This document shows, in pieces, positions 25,725 to 33,398 of a stretch of DNA of 47,855 nt. Origin of the DNA: Pseudomonadota bacterium. Its GTDB lineage: Bacteria; Pseudomonadota; Gammaproteobacteria; Burkholderiales; Burkholderiaceae_C. A model generated the notes under the pieces. It saw only the letters and a list, made by a program, of their open reading frames with translations. It made no database searches and was not told the origin of the DNA. The position numbers and the translations under genes are program-made. Within the stretch, counting starts at the first letter, position 1. Each line of letters begins with the position of its first letter. The stretch is taken from the NCBI GenBank assembly GCA_021845965.1, contig JAJZUZ010000007.1, positions 1-47,855 of the forward strand, given 5' to 3'.

Positions 25725-26564
25725 ATGTGGCGCTGGCTCGATCGCCTGCGCAACCGCGAACGCCGGCCGCGCCAGCTCATCCCCGACCGGCTCTGGCAAG
25801 GCGCGCTCGACCGGTGCCCCTTTCTGTTGCACCTTGGTATGGCCGAGCTGGCCCACCTGCGCGAGCTCGCCAGCCTGTTTCTGGAAGAGAAGGAATTCCA
25901 CGGCGCGCAAGGGCTGGTCATCACCGACGCCATGGCGGTCACGATCGCCGCGCAGGCCTGCCTGCCGGTGCTGCATCTGGGCCCGGGGACGCAGCCACTG
26001 CGCTGGTATGACGATTTCGTCGGCATCGTGGTGCACCCGGACGAGGTGCTCGCGCGACGCGAGGTGGTCGACGAGGTCGGCATCGTGCACGAATACGATG
26101 AGCCGCTGGCGGGCGAAGTCATGCCCGGGGGGCCGGTGATGCTGAGCTGGCGGGACGTCACCGCCAGCTCCAGCGAGACCGGCTACAACGTCGTCATCCA
26201 CGAGTTCGTCCACAAGCTCGACCTACGCGACGGTACTGCCGACGGCTGCCCACCGCTGTGTGCGGGCTTCATGGGGCATACCAGCGCGCGTGCTGCCCGT
26301 GCCCACTGGCTGGCCACCCTCGAGGCTTGTTACCAGGAGTTTCGCGAGACCGTCATCCGGGCGGAACGCTTTGGCGCCGAGCCGACCTGGCTCGACCCTT
26401 ACGGCGCCGAAGCCGTGGACGAGTTCTTTGCCGTCGCCAGCGAAGCCTACTTCGTCAATCGCGCGCGCTTCGCGCGCGAATTCCCGACCCTGCTGCCGCT
26501 GCTGGACGCGTTCTTCCGCCCGGCACGCCAGGCAGCCCCCCTCAGCGCCGGAGCAAGGCTTTGA
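25725..26564 (+). CDS. mtfA: MtfA-type zinc peptidase (M90 family)
   Basis: The 279-residue protein has the zincin motif HEFVHKLD (His159, Glu160, His163), with a downstream acidic ligand region DEFFAVASEAYF, as in MtfA. In E. coli MtfA is a cytosolic aminopeptidase linked to control of glucose uptake through Mlc; this lineage may use it differently. It lies 2 bp after lpxH, so it is likely cotranscribed. Its 3' end overlaps the convergent DUF349 gene by 23 bp. Confidence 0.88.
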   Translation: MWRWLDRLRNRERRPRQLIPDRLWQGALDRCPFLLHLGMAELAHLRELASLFLEEKEFHGAQGLVITDAMAVTIAAQACLPVLHLGPGTQPLRWYDDFVGIVVHPDEVLARREVVDEVGIVHEYDEPLAGEVMPGGPVMLSWRDVTASSSETGYNVVIHEFVHKLDLRDGTADGCPPLCAGFMGHTSARAARAHWLATLEACYQEFRETVIRAERFGAEPTWLDPYGAEAVDEFFAVASEAYFVNRARFAREFPTLLPLLDAFFRPARQAAPLSAGARL

Positions 26565-29106
26565 GCGCCTGCTGCAGGCGCCGTGCCTGCCCGCCTTCGT
26601 AGCCAGCCGCCAGCACGCGCGCCACGTCCTGCCCCCAGGTCTGCACCGGCGCCGGATCATTGCGCCGTGTCAGCAGCTGCAGCTGCAGCGCCCGGCGCGC
26701 CTCCAGGTCCGATGCCGGCGTCGGCACCTCGGCCGCGATCTCCAGTCGCAGGAGCGCCTCGGCGGCGGCGCCGGCCGGCGCCTCCGCCAGGGCCTGCGCC
26801 CACAGATGGCGCACGGCCGGCGTCACGCGACCCAGTTCGGCAGCGGCCGGCAACCGCGCTGCGTCACGCTGCTCCCAGGCCTCCATCAGATGGCTCAGGG
26901 CTTCACCATGGGCCTGCGCCGCCAGCTTCTTCAGTGCCACCTGCGCTTGCTCCACCGCCTCGCGCTGCGCACGGAACGCGGCATCGCCCAGCCGCGGCTC
27001 ACGCTCATGACCCGCGTCGCGCGCGAGCTCGCGCCGGCCACCCTCACGCCCCTCGCGCGGGGAGCGGCGCTCGTCAAAACGGGCGCCGTCGCGACGCTCG
27101 CCCGGGCGTGTCCGCCCGGCCGGCGCCACCGGCTCGGCCCGCTTCATGCCCGGCCGGTCGTCGCCACGCACCGCCACCACCGGCTTGCGCGCAGCCACGG
27201 GCGTCGGCACCTCCACCGGCGCAGCAGGCGCCTCGGACGCCGCCGCGGCGGGGGCAGCGACGCCGCCTCCCCTGCGTGCGGCCTCCAGCGCCTCCAGCGC
27301 CGCACGGATGGCCTGGGCATCGCCACTGGCGTTTGCGGCCTCCAGCGCCTTGGCCGCCTGCAGCACCTGGCGATCATGCTCACCCAGGGCGGCCACGGCC
27401 TGCTCGCGGGCCGCACTCTTGCGCGCAAAAGCCTCATCGATGGGTTTGCGGAAGGCATCCCACAGCTTCTGTTCCTGGCGCCGCTCCAGGGGCACCTCAT
27501 GCGCCTCAGCCTGCCAGCGCTGCTGCAGCGCCTTGACGGCGTCAATGCGCAGCGCCGGGGCGGCCCCCAGTTGCGCCGCCTCTTCAATCATGAGCTGGCG
27601 GCGCTGCAGGCTCTCCTTCTGCGCGGCTTCCAGCGGCGCGCTGGCCGCAGCCACGGCGCTCTTCCACTGCGGCTGCAGTTCGGCAAAGGCCTTTTCGCTC
27701 AGATGCCCGGCTTCGCGCCAGCGCTCGGAGAACTGGTGCAATTCCCGGTTGAAGGCCTTCCAATCGCCACCGACCGGCGTCTGATGGGTCGCGGCCCAGG
27801 TCTTGAGCTCCTCGATCAGTGCCAGCCGCTTGGCCCGGTTCTCGGCCGATTCGGCCTTCACCTTCTCCAGCCAGGCCTCGACCACCTTGTAGGCCTGGTT
27901 GCAGGCATCGTCAAAACGCTTCCACAAGGCATGGTTGGGCACGCCCCCCTGGTCGGTCTGCTTCCATTGCTCACGCAACTCGCGCAGGGACTCCTGCATC
28001 TTGCGTCCACCCAGGGCCTGCCCCTCCGGCCGCTTGAGCAAGGCCTCGGCTTTGCCCACCAGCTCCTCGCGCAATTGGTCGGCACGCCAGCGCTGCCAAC
28101 CTTCCAGCTCACCGGCGGCGCCCAGCGCAGCGTGCGCCTGGCGATCCAGCTGACTATCTATATAACGACCATGCTCCTTGAGCGCCTGGCGCAGCGCGGC
28201 CGCCGCACCCGCGCTGGCCTTGCCATGCCCTTGGGCGACTTCCTGCTCCAGCTGGGCCAGCACCTCCCGCACGGCGGCCGTGGCCCGGGCCTTGAGTTCG
28301 GGATCGACCTTGGGCTTCGCCATTTCTGCGGCCTCCGCCGGCAGGCCGCGCGCCTGGCGCAACTCGTCGGCCCAGACCGGCACCTGCGGCAAAGGCGCTC
28401 CGACGTCGGTGGCGGCCGCCTGCGCCTGCTCCAGGGCAGCCCTGAACGCGTCCCAGACCAGCGTCAGCTGCGCGCGTGAAGCTTCCAGCTGGGGCGCGAA
28501 GCGCAGATCCACGCTCGCCCAGTTGGGATCTTGCGGCAGCGTCGCCGAACCGGTCTGCCAGGCGGCGACGTCGGCGGCGAGGCTGTCGGCGGCGGATTGC
28601 GCGTCGAGCCAGGACTTGGTCGACAGCACCTCGATACGTTGTGCCAGCAGCACCGCCGCCTCACGCTGCACCTGTGCCCGGTGCTGCAAGTCTTCGATGG
28701 CCTTGACCCGGTCCGCCAGGTGCGTCTTGAGCGCGGCCAGGGGCTCACGGCTCAGCGGCGCACCGGCCTTGGCGGCATCCCGCTGCCACGCAAGCGCATC
28801 GGCGACGTTCAACTTGGGGGCCTCCAGCAGGGCGCGGGCCTTTTGCGCCCATTCGGCCGCCATGCCCTCCTGTTCGCGCTGGCGTTTCAAGTCATCCAGC
28901 CTCTCGCGCAGCAGTTTGGCCGCCCCCTTGTCCTTGACACTCAGTTCGCGGTACACCTGCTGCATCTGATCCGCCGCGGGTTCCCGCTGCAGCCAGGCCC
29001 GCACGCGGGCAGCCCGTTCGCCAGCCGTGGATGCGGTGAATGCGCCGCCGGTCAATTCATCGAGGGCTTGGATATCGGTACGTTGGGCAGGAGTGGTCGA
29101 AGACAC
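26542..29106 (-). CDS. DUF349 domain-containing protein
   Basis: The 854-residue protein is almost wholly helical and highly charged, with repeated DUF349-type units such as LREQWKQTDQGGVPNHALWKRFDDACNQAY and WDAFRKPIDEAFARK (residues about 150-560). An Ala/Pro linker and an Arg/Glu/Gly-rich stretch around DERRSPREGREGGRRELARD (about 660-710) then separate it from a C-terminal helical domain. There is no signal peptide or membrane segment. Function is unknown; the domain occurs in long coiled proteins of many proteobacteria. A GTG start at 29106 is used for lack of a better one and has no clear Shine-Dalgarno; a GACAAT box lies 34-39 bp upstream (29140-29145 on the minus strand). Confidence 0.82.
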   Translation of the reverse strand: MSSTTPAQRTDIQALDELTGGAFTASTAGERAARVRAWLQREPAADQMQQVYRELSVKDKGAAKLLRERLDDLKRQREQEGMAAEWAQKARALLEAPKLNVADALAWQRDAAKAGAPLSREPLAALKTHLADRVKAIEDLQHRAQVQREAAVLLAQRIEVLSTKSWLDAQSAADSLAADVAAWQTGSATLPQDPNWASVDLRFAPQLEASRAQLTLVWDAFRAALEQAQAAATDVGAPLPQVPVWADELRQARGLPAEAAEMAKPKVDPELKARATAAVREVLAQLEQEVAQGHGKASAGAAAALRQALKEHGRYIDSQLDRQAHAALGAAGELEGWQRWRADQLREELVGKAEALLKRPEGQALGGRKMQESLRELREQWKQTDQGGVPNHALWKRFDDACNQAYKVVEAWLEKVKAESAENRAKRLALIEELKTWAATHQTPVGGDWKAFNRELHQFSERWREAGHLSEKAFAELQPQWKSAVAAASAPLEAAQKESLQRRQLMIEEAAQLGAAPALRIDAVKALQQRWQAEAHEVPLERRQEQKLWDAFRKPIDEAFARKSAAREQAVAALGEHDRQVLQAAKALEAANASGDAQAIRAALEALEAARRGGGVAAPAAAASEAPAAPVEVPTPVAARKPVVAVRGDDRPGMKRAEPVAPAGRTRPGERRDGARFDERRSPREGREGGRRELARDAGHEREPRLGDAAFRAQREAVEQAQVALKKLAAQAHGEALSHLMEAWEQRDAARLPAAAELGRVTPAVRHLWAQALAEAPAGAAAEALLRLEIAAEVPTPASDLEARRALQLQLLTRRNDPAPVQTWGQDVARVLAAGYEGGQARRLQQALKALLRR

Positions 29107-29313
29107 GGCGCGGACTCAGGGTGACAAATGAAAACGCTGATTGTCGCCGTCATTTGCGCCTCGGATGCGGATTTTTGACCCACGACACCGTACGCCATCT
29201 CAAGAACAGAAAGCCCGGCCGGGTGGCAAAAACCAGCCCGCCGGGCCTGACGGCGGACATCAAGTCCATGCCGTCTGGGTATCGCAAAGGGGAGAGTCGG
29301 GTCCCGCAATGCG

Positions 29314-29337
29314 ATGGAGGCAAGAGATTGCCTCCAT
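29314..29337. other. Strong hairpin in the gap
   Basis: ATGGAGGCAA and TTGCCTCCAT form a perfect 10-bp stem with the loop GAGA, and outer CAAT/ATTG can extend it. No T run follows. Two more hairpins lie at 29342-29360 (TGCCAG/CTGGCA) and 29402-29419 (TGCCTG/CAGGCA). This could be a structured RNA. Confidence 0.45.
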
Positions 29338-29534
29338 TGATTGCCAGTTTGGCGCTGGCATGAAACCCTAAAGGTCCATGCCGGCTACTTCCAGCAAAGC
29401 ATGCCTGTGTCTGCAGGCAGATTCAGTCTAGCCCTCCCCCACGCAGATGCAAGTGACCGTTTTCAATGAGCCGGACGGACCTCATTGACTCTCGGTCGAG
29501 AGGCACTGGCGACACGCGCACTGCGACAAGACGG

Positions 29535-29554
29535 TACTGTTACAAAATACAGTA
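29535..29554. promoter_or_regulatory. LexA (SOS) box
   Basis: TACTGT-TACAAAAT-ACAGTA is a perfect 6+6 palindrome around eight bases and contains CTGT-N8-ACAG, the LexA consensus of beta- and gammaproteobacteria. No gene starts close to it on either side, so the target is unclear. Confidence 0.7.
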
Positions 29555-29632
29555 GAGCTCAGGTGGTGTTTCACCTCATTCTCGTAAGCAATTGATTTAT
29601 ATAAGATTTTTTACTATTTCTCAGTTTCGATT

Positions 29633-29731
29633 ATGACTTTTAATAACTATTTTGTCTTATTAAGTAATTTCAAATTATTGACCGGTTATATAGAGGACCT
29701 TACAATTCGTTTCACCCTGAATCGGGGATAA
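29633..29731 (+). CDS. Possible 32-residue small ORF in the AT-rich block
   Basis: ATG 29633 to TAA 29731 encodes MTFNNYFVLLSNFKLLTGY and 13 more residues. It is the only small frame of note downstream of the LexA box. No ribosome-binding site is seen, and a sigma-70 promoter overlaps its 3' half. It may be chance. Confidence 0.12.
   Translation: MTFNNYFVLLSNFKLLTGYIEDLTIRFTLNRG
29678..29706 (+). promoter_or_regulatory. Sigma-70 promoter upstream of the lytic transglycosylase gene
   Basis: TTGACC (29678-29683, 5 of 6) and TACAAT (29701-29706, 5 of 6) are separated by exactly 17 nt, making this the best sigma-70 promoter in the window. It would give a leader of about 175 nt before the transglycosylase ATG, with several possible hairpins. 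Confidence 0.7.
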
Positions 29732-29888
29732 CCCGAATCCGCTGCCGACCCCGGCACATCGGATCAAGGCTGGCACAGCGACCAGCCAGATCCGGATGGC
29801 GTACCAACCCAGACGCAGCATGCAGGGTCAGGCTCTGTGCCACCAGCACGAAGCCGCGACCCGGTGCCGCGCGAGATGAGGAAGTGCT

Positions 29889-30695
29889 ATGACAGCGTTT
29901 CAAGAAATGGGCCAGGGCCTGCGATCTTTCGCACGCCAGATCTCCCACGTCTTTTTTGCCACCATCCAGAACAGCTTTGCGCTGATCGGCATGGCGGTGT
30001 TATTTACGACCATTACCCTGGTCGCTCGCCCCGAGTTGCGCGAGGCCGGTGAAGCCCAGCTGATGACCTGGCTGCAGGACCGGCAGGAGGAACCCAACGG
30101 CATCGAGCCCGAGCCGGTGGCCGTCGAGCGCGCCACCGCGGCCTATCCGCACGATCTGCCCAAGCAGCAGGCCGCCGTGGCCTACTGGTTGAGCCGGAAG
30201 TACCGCGTGGCCCCGGAGCCGATTTCGGCCCTGGTCGCCGAAGCCTTCGAAATCGGGCGCCGTACACAGATGGACCCACTGTTGCTGCTCTCGGTGATGG
30301 CCATTGAATCGGGTTTCAACCCCTTTGCGCAAAGCCCGGTCGGCGCCCAGGGCCTGATGCAGGTCATGACGCGCGTGCACGGCGACAAATATGAGGCCTT
30401 CGGCGGCAAGCTTGCCGCCTTCGACCCGGTGGCCAATCTGCGTGTGGGTGCGCTGGTACTGCAGGAATACATCCGCCGCGCCGGCTCCATCGAGGGTGGC
30501 CTGCGCTATTACGTGGGTGCTGCCAACCTGCCGGACGATGGTGGCTACGCCGCCAAGGTCCTGGCCGAGCACGCCCGTCTCAGCCAGGTCGCCGGTGGCA
30601 AGGCCGTACCGACCCAGGCCGCGCAACCCATTCCGGTGCTGGCGCCGGCGGGCAAGCCGAGCGTTGACGGCGGGCTGATCTCCCTCAATTCCTGA
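29889..30695 (+). CDS. Membrane-anchored lytic transglycosylase (SLT family 1)
   Basis: The 268-residue protein has an N-terminal membrane anchor (about residues 28-46, NSFALIGMAVLFTTITLVA), a linker, and an SLT/lysozyme-like domain with the catalytic Glu140 in MAIESGFNPFAQ and the motif GAQGLMQVM. The C-terminal YYVGAANLPDDGGYAAKVL corresponds to the usual YNxG..YxxKV end of the domain, here YVG rather than YNxG. It cleaves peptidoglycan to 1,6-anhydro products in the periplasm. GAGGAAG precedes the ATG. It is followed by glyA after a 190-bp gap. Confidence 0.88.
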   Translation: MTAFQEMGQGLRSFARQISHVFFATIQNSFALIGMAVLFTTITLVARPELREAGEAQLMTWLQDRQEEPNGIEPEPVAVERATAAYPHDLPKQQAAVAYWLSRKYRVAPEPISALVAEAFEIGRRTQMDPLLLLSVMAIESGFNPFAQSPVGAQGLMQVMTRVHGDKYEAFGGKLAAFDPVANLRVGALVLQEYIRRAGSIEGGLRYYVGAANLPDDGGYAAKVLAEHARLSQVAGGKAVPTQAAQPIPVLAPAGKPSVDGGLISLNS

Positions 30696-30707
30696 CCCTG
30701 CCTCCGC

Positions 30708-30713
30708 TACACT
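30708..30713 (+). promoter_or_regulatory. -10-like TACACT upstream of glyA
   Basis: TACACT lies 13 bp after the transglycosylase stop and about 172 nt before the glyA ATG. If used, the glyA mRNA has a leader holding two strong hairpins. The -35 is unclear. Confidence 0.35.
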
Positions 30714-30798
30714 AGCGAGGCGCGCGACTGGCGATAGGCGGGCCGGCCCAGAGGCAGGCCCATGCTGACGTGGACAGACCACCGGGAAGCGTGCCGCG

Positions 30799-30863
30799 GG
30801 ATCCGGACTTCGCCGGATCCGGTGTTCCGCCGTTCGCCTGGGCAGCCCCCGCCGTGCCGGGGG
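30799..30863 (+). promoter_or_regulatory. Two GC-rich hairpins in the glyA leader
   Basis: GGATCCGG/CCGGATCC (30799-30820, 6-nt loop) and CCCCCG/CGGGGG (30846-30863, 6-nt loop) lie just before the glyA start. The second is followed by ACCCCTGTTTATT and ends 22 nt before the ATG, so it could control termination or initiation. No known riboswitch class was recognised. Confidence 0.4.
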
Positions 30864-30885
30864 ACCCCTGTTTATTCCGACTGCC

Positions 30886-32130
30886 ATGTACAACCGCAAC
30901 ATCCTCGTCGAACAAACCGATCCCGAACTCTGGGCCGCCATCCAGGCCGAGAACGCCCGCCAGGAACACCATATCGAGCTGATCGCCAGCGAGAACTACG
31001 CCTCGCCGGCCGTCATGGCCGCGCAAGGAACCCAGCTCACCAACAAATATGCCGAGGGCTACCCCGGCAAGCGCTACTACGGTGGTTGCGAGCATGTGGA
31101 CGTGGCGGAACAGCTGGCCATCGACCGCGTCAAGGCCATCTTCGGCGCCGAAGCCGCCAACGTGCAGCCGCACTGCGGTGCCTCGGCCAATGAAGCTGTG
31201 TTCCTGGCCTTCCTCAAGCCCGGCGACACCATCATGGGCATGAGCCTGGCCGAAGGCGGCCACCTCACGCACGGCATGGCGCTCAATATGTCCGGCAAGT
31301 GGTTCAACGTCGTCTCCTACGGCCTCAACGCCAAGGAAGAGATCGACTACGACGCCATGGAAAAGAAAGCGCACGAAAGCAAGCCCAAGCTCATCATCGC
31401 CGGTGCCTCGGCCTACAGCCTGCACATCGACTTTGCCCGCTTCGCCAAGGTGGCCAGGGACGTGGGCGCCATCTTCATGGTGGACATGGCGCACTACGCC
31501 GGCCTGATCGCCGCCGGTGTCTACCCCAACCCGGTGCCGCACGCCGACATCGTGACCTCCACCACGCACAAGACCCTGCGCGGCCCGCGCGGCGGCATCA
31601 TCCTGGCGAAGGCCCAGCACGAAAAGGCCATCAACAGCGCCGTCTTCCCCGGCCTGCAGGGCGGCCCGCTGATGCACGTCATCGCCGCCAAGGCGGTGGC
31701 CTTCAAGGAAGCCATGTTGCCCGAATTCAAGGCCTACCAGCAGCAGGTCGTGAAAAACGCGAAGATCGTGGCCGAGACGCTGACCCAGCGCGGCCTGCGC
31801 ATCGTCAGCGGCGGCACGCAGAGCCACCTCATGCTGGTGGACCTGCGCTCCAAGGGCATCACCGGCAAGGAAGCCGAGGCCGTGCTGGGCGCCGCCCACA
31901 TGACCATCAACAAGAACGCCATCCCCAACGACCCCGAGAAGCCGATGGTCACCAGCGGCATCCGCGTCGGCACGCCGGCCATGACCACGCGCGGCTTCAA
32001 GGACGAGGAGGCCCGCCTGACCGCCAACCTGATCGCCGACGCGCTGGACAAGCCGCGGGACGAGGCCAACATCGCGGCGGTGCGGGCCAAGGTCGAGGCA
32101 CTGACCGCCCGCTTCCCGGTGTACAAGTGA
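30886..32130 (+). CDS. glyA: Serine hydroxymethyltransferase
   Basis: The 414-residue PLP enzyme converts serine and tetrahydrofolate to glycine and 5,10-methylene-THF, the main source of one-carbon units. PLP binds Lys229 in [14 protein letters not shown]. The N-terminal [14 protein letters not shown] and [12 protein letters not shown] are family hallmarks. Length is usual. It precedes nrdR, giving a folate/nucleotide theme. A GC-rich hairpin repeat fills the gap after it. Confidence 0.97.
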   Translation: MYNRNILVEQTDPELWAAIQAENARQEHHIELIASENYASPAVMAAQGTQLTNKYAEGYPGKRYYGGCEHVDVAEQLAIDRVKAIFGAEAANVQPHCGASANEAVFLAFLKPGDTIMGMSLAEGGHLTHGMALNMSGKWFNVVSYGLNAKEEIDYDAMEKKAHESKPKLIIAGASAYSLHIDFARFAKVARDVGAIFMVDMAHYAGLIAAGVYPNPVPHADIVTSTTHKTLRGPRGGIILAKAQHEKAINSAVFPGLQGGPLMHVIAAKAVAFKEAMLPEFKAYQQQVVKNAKIVAETLTQRGLRIVSGGTQSHLMLVDLRSKGITGKEAEAVLGAAHMTINKNAIPNDPEKPMVTSGIRVGTPAMTTRGFKDEEARLTANLIADALDKPRDEANIAAVRAKVEALTARFPVYK

Positions 32131-32133
32131 ACA

Positions 32134-32237
32134 CCCCCCTTAGGCGCTACGCGCCTTCCCCCCTGAACGCCATCCTTCGGTGGCAGGGGGGGCGCCCCCA
32201 GTGGCCCGGCAAAGCCGGTTCCACGGGTGCCCGCGAA
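32134..32237. repeat. GC-rich extragenic hairpin repeat
   Basis: Three hairpins follow one another: GGCGC/GCGCC (32143-32155), CCCCCCTG/CAGGGGGG (32158-32191, with an inner stem) and CCGGC/GCCGG (32206-32218). The wording (GGCGCTACGCGCCTTCCCCCC and GGCAAAGCCGGTTCCACGGG) resembles a dispersed intergenic repeat I recall from Comamonadaceae genomes. It may stabilise glyA mRNA or end its transcript. Only one copy is in this window, so repetition is from memory. Confidence 0.5.
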
Positions 32238-32272
32238 TAGAGTCCTGACTTTCCGCGTCAACGTCCCCAGCC

Positions 32273-32722
32273 ATGAAATGCCCCTTCTGCGGTCACTCGG
32301 AAACCCAGGTGGTCGAGACACGTATTTCGGAGGATGGTGACTTCATCCGCAGGCGCCGCCAGTGCGGTGCCTGCGACAAGCGCTTCACCACCTACGAGCG
32401 CCCGGACGTCAACTTCCCGTCCATCGTCAAGAAGGACGGCCGGCGCATCGAATACGAGCGCCAGAAGTTGGTCGCGTCCATGCAGCTGGCCTTGCGCAAG
32501 CGCCCGGTCAGCACCGAGCAGATCGACAGCGCGATCGAACGCATCGAGGAAAAGCTGCTCAACCTCGGCCTGCGCGAAGTGCCCTCCACCCGCATCGGCG
32601 AACTGGTCATGCGCGAGCTCAAGAAACTCGACAAGGTGGCCTACGTGCGTTTCGCCAGCGTCTATCGCAGCTTCGAAGATATCGACGAGTTCAAGACGCT
32701 GGTGGATGAGGTGCGGCGCTGA
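32273..32722 (+). CDS. nrdR: Transcriptional repressor NrdR
   Basis: The 149-residue protein has a zinc ribbon (Cys3, Cys6, Cys31, Cys34 in CPFC and CGAC) with RRRRQC basic contacts, followed by an ATP-cone domain ([16 protein letters not shown] to about 130). It senses dATP/ATP and represses ribonucleotide reductase genes by binding NrdR boxes. The full length is typical. It stops 1 bp before the convergent pseudopilin gene. Confidence 0.96.
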   Translation: MKCPFCGHSETQVVETRISEDGDFIRRRRQCGACDKRFTTYERPDVNFPSIVKKDGRRIEYERQKLVASMQLALRKRPVSTEQIDSAIERIEEKLLNLGLREVPSTRIGELVMRELKKLDKVAYVRFASVYRSFEDIDEFKTLVDEVRR

Positions 32723-32723
32723 C

Positions 32724-33275
32724 TCAGGAACAGTGATCCACGACCGTCCGCGCCATGCGCGGTCTGCCGTAACTGTTGATGATGATCTGGTAGGCGTCGC
32801 CGGTACGCATTGCAGGGTGACAGACCGTGATGGTTCCGGCCTGAAAGGCGCCTGAAGTCAGACTCGTCCGCCCCAGCCCGTTGTAGGCGATGTAGTTGCT
32901 GACGGGCAAGTTCCCCACAACCTTCAGACCCGGGTCCATCGGTGGCTCGCGGTACAGCACGTCCTCGTCCGGATCGATGGCGCTGTTGCCGTTCACGTCA
33001 TGAAAGACAATCCATCCCTGCTCCCAACCCTGGCCGCGAGCGCACATGTGGCCTGACGCCGACTTGCATAGCACAACCCGCCCGTTGCGGCGTATTGCTT
33101 CGAGCCGCGTCAGGTGCAAGCCCGTCATCAGCGCATCGGTACCTGATTTCAGCCGCACACGTTCCATCAGGCCGGAAAACGCCGGGACCGCCATCGTCAT
33201 CCCGGCAGCCAGCAGAAATATGCCCACCAGGACCTCGGTCAAGGTCATGCCGGACACACTGTGTCGTGTTCTCAT
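32724..33275 (-). CDS. GspH/FimT-type minor pseudopilin (FimU-like)
   Basis: The 183-residue protein has a prepilin leader MRTRHSVSG, cleaved before MTLTEVLVGIFLLAAGMTMA, with Glu at mature position 5, and a GspH-like C-terminal domain ending FQAGTITVCHPAM to the tail. It would be a minor pilin at the pilus tip or in the assembly priming complex. GGGGAGG precedes the ATG. It is the last gene of the minus-strand pilus region, separated by 123 bp from the TonB-like gene, so it may have its own promoter. Confidence 0.85.
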   Translation of the reverse strand: MRTRHSVSGMTLTEVLVGIFLLAAGMTMAVPAFSGLMERVRLKSGTDALMTGLHLTRLEAIRRNGRVVLCKSASGHMCARGQGWEQGWIVFHDVNGNSAIDPDEDVLYREPPMDPGLKVVGNLPVSNYIAYNGLGRTSLTSGAFQAGTITVCHPAMRTGDAYQIIINSYGRPRMARTVVDHCS

Positions 33276-33398
33276 GCCACCTCCCCTATTCCCGATTCGT
33301 GCCGGGAAGTGGCGACCTTAAATCAGAGAACGGCTGTTGCGTATCCCCAATTTTCGGGAGCCCACAGGCGGCCGTACACTGAATGATGCCGGCGAAGA

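Larger units (their letters stand above)
29107..29888. other. 782-bp gene-free region with LexA box, hairpins and promoter
   Basis: No convincing gene is found on either strand. The stretch holds three hairpins (29314-29337, 29342-29360, 29402-29419), a LexA-type box (29535-29554), an AT-rich block (about 29580-29710) and a good sigma-70 promoter (29678-29706) pointing at the transglycosylase gene. The composition of the AT-rich block differs sharply from the rest of the window. Confidence 0.6.

Noticed and set aside
29052-29309. 85-codon minus-strand frame at the DUF349 start
   Set aside because: It overlaps the 5' end of the DUF349 gene in another frame and has no recognisable domain or ribosome-binding site.
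29260-29420. Cyclic-di-GMP riboswitch in the gap before the transglycosylase
   Set aside because: Tandem hairpins and GCAAAG words recalled the GEMM class, but its conserved core sequence and pairing are not present.
33310-33350. AlgR-type site upstream of the GspH-type pseudopilin
   Set aside because: The minus strand has CCGTTCTCT, which matches only 6 of 9 bases of the CCGTTCGTC-type site, too weak to claim.
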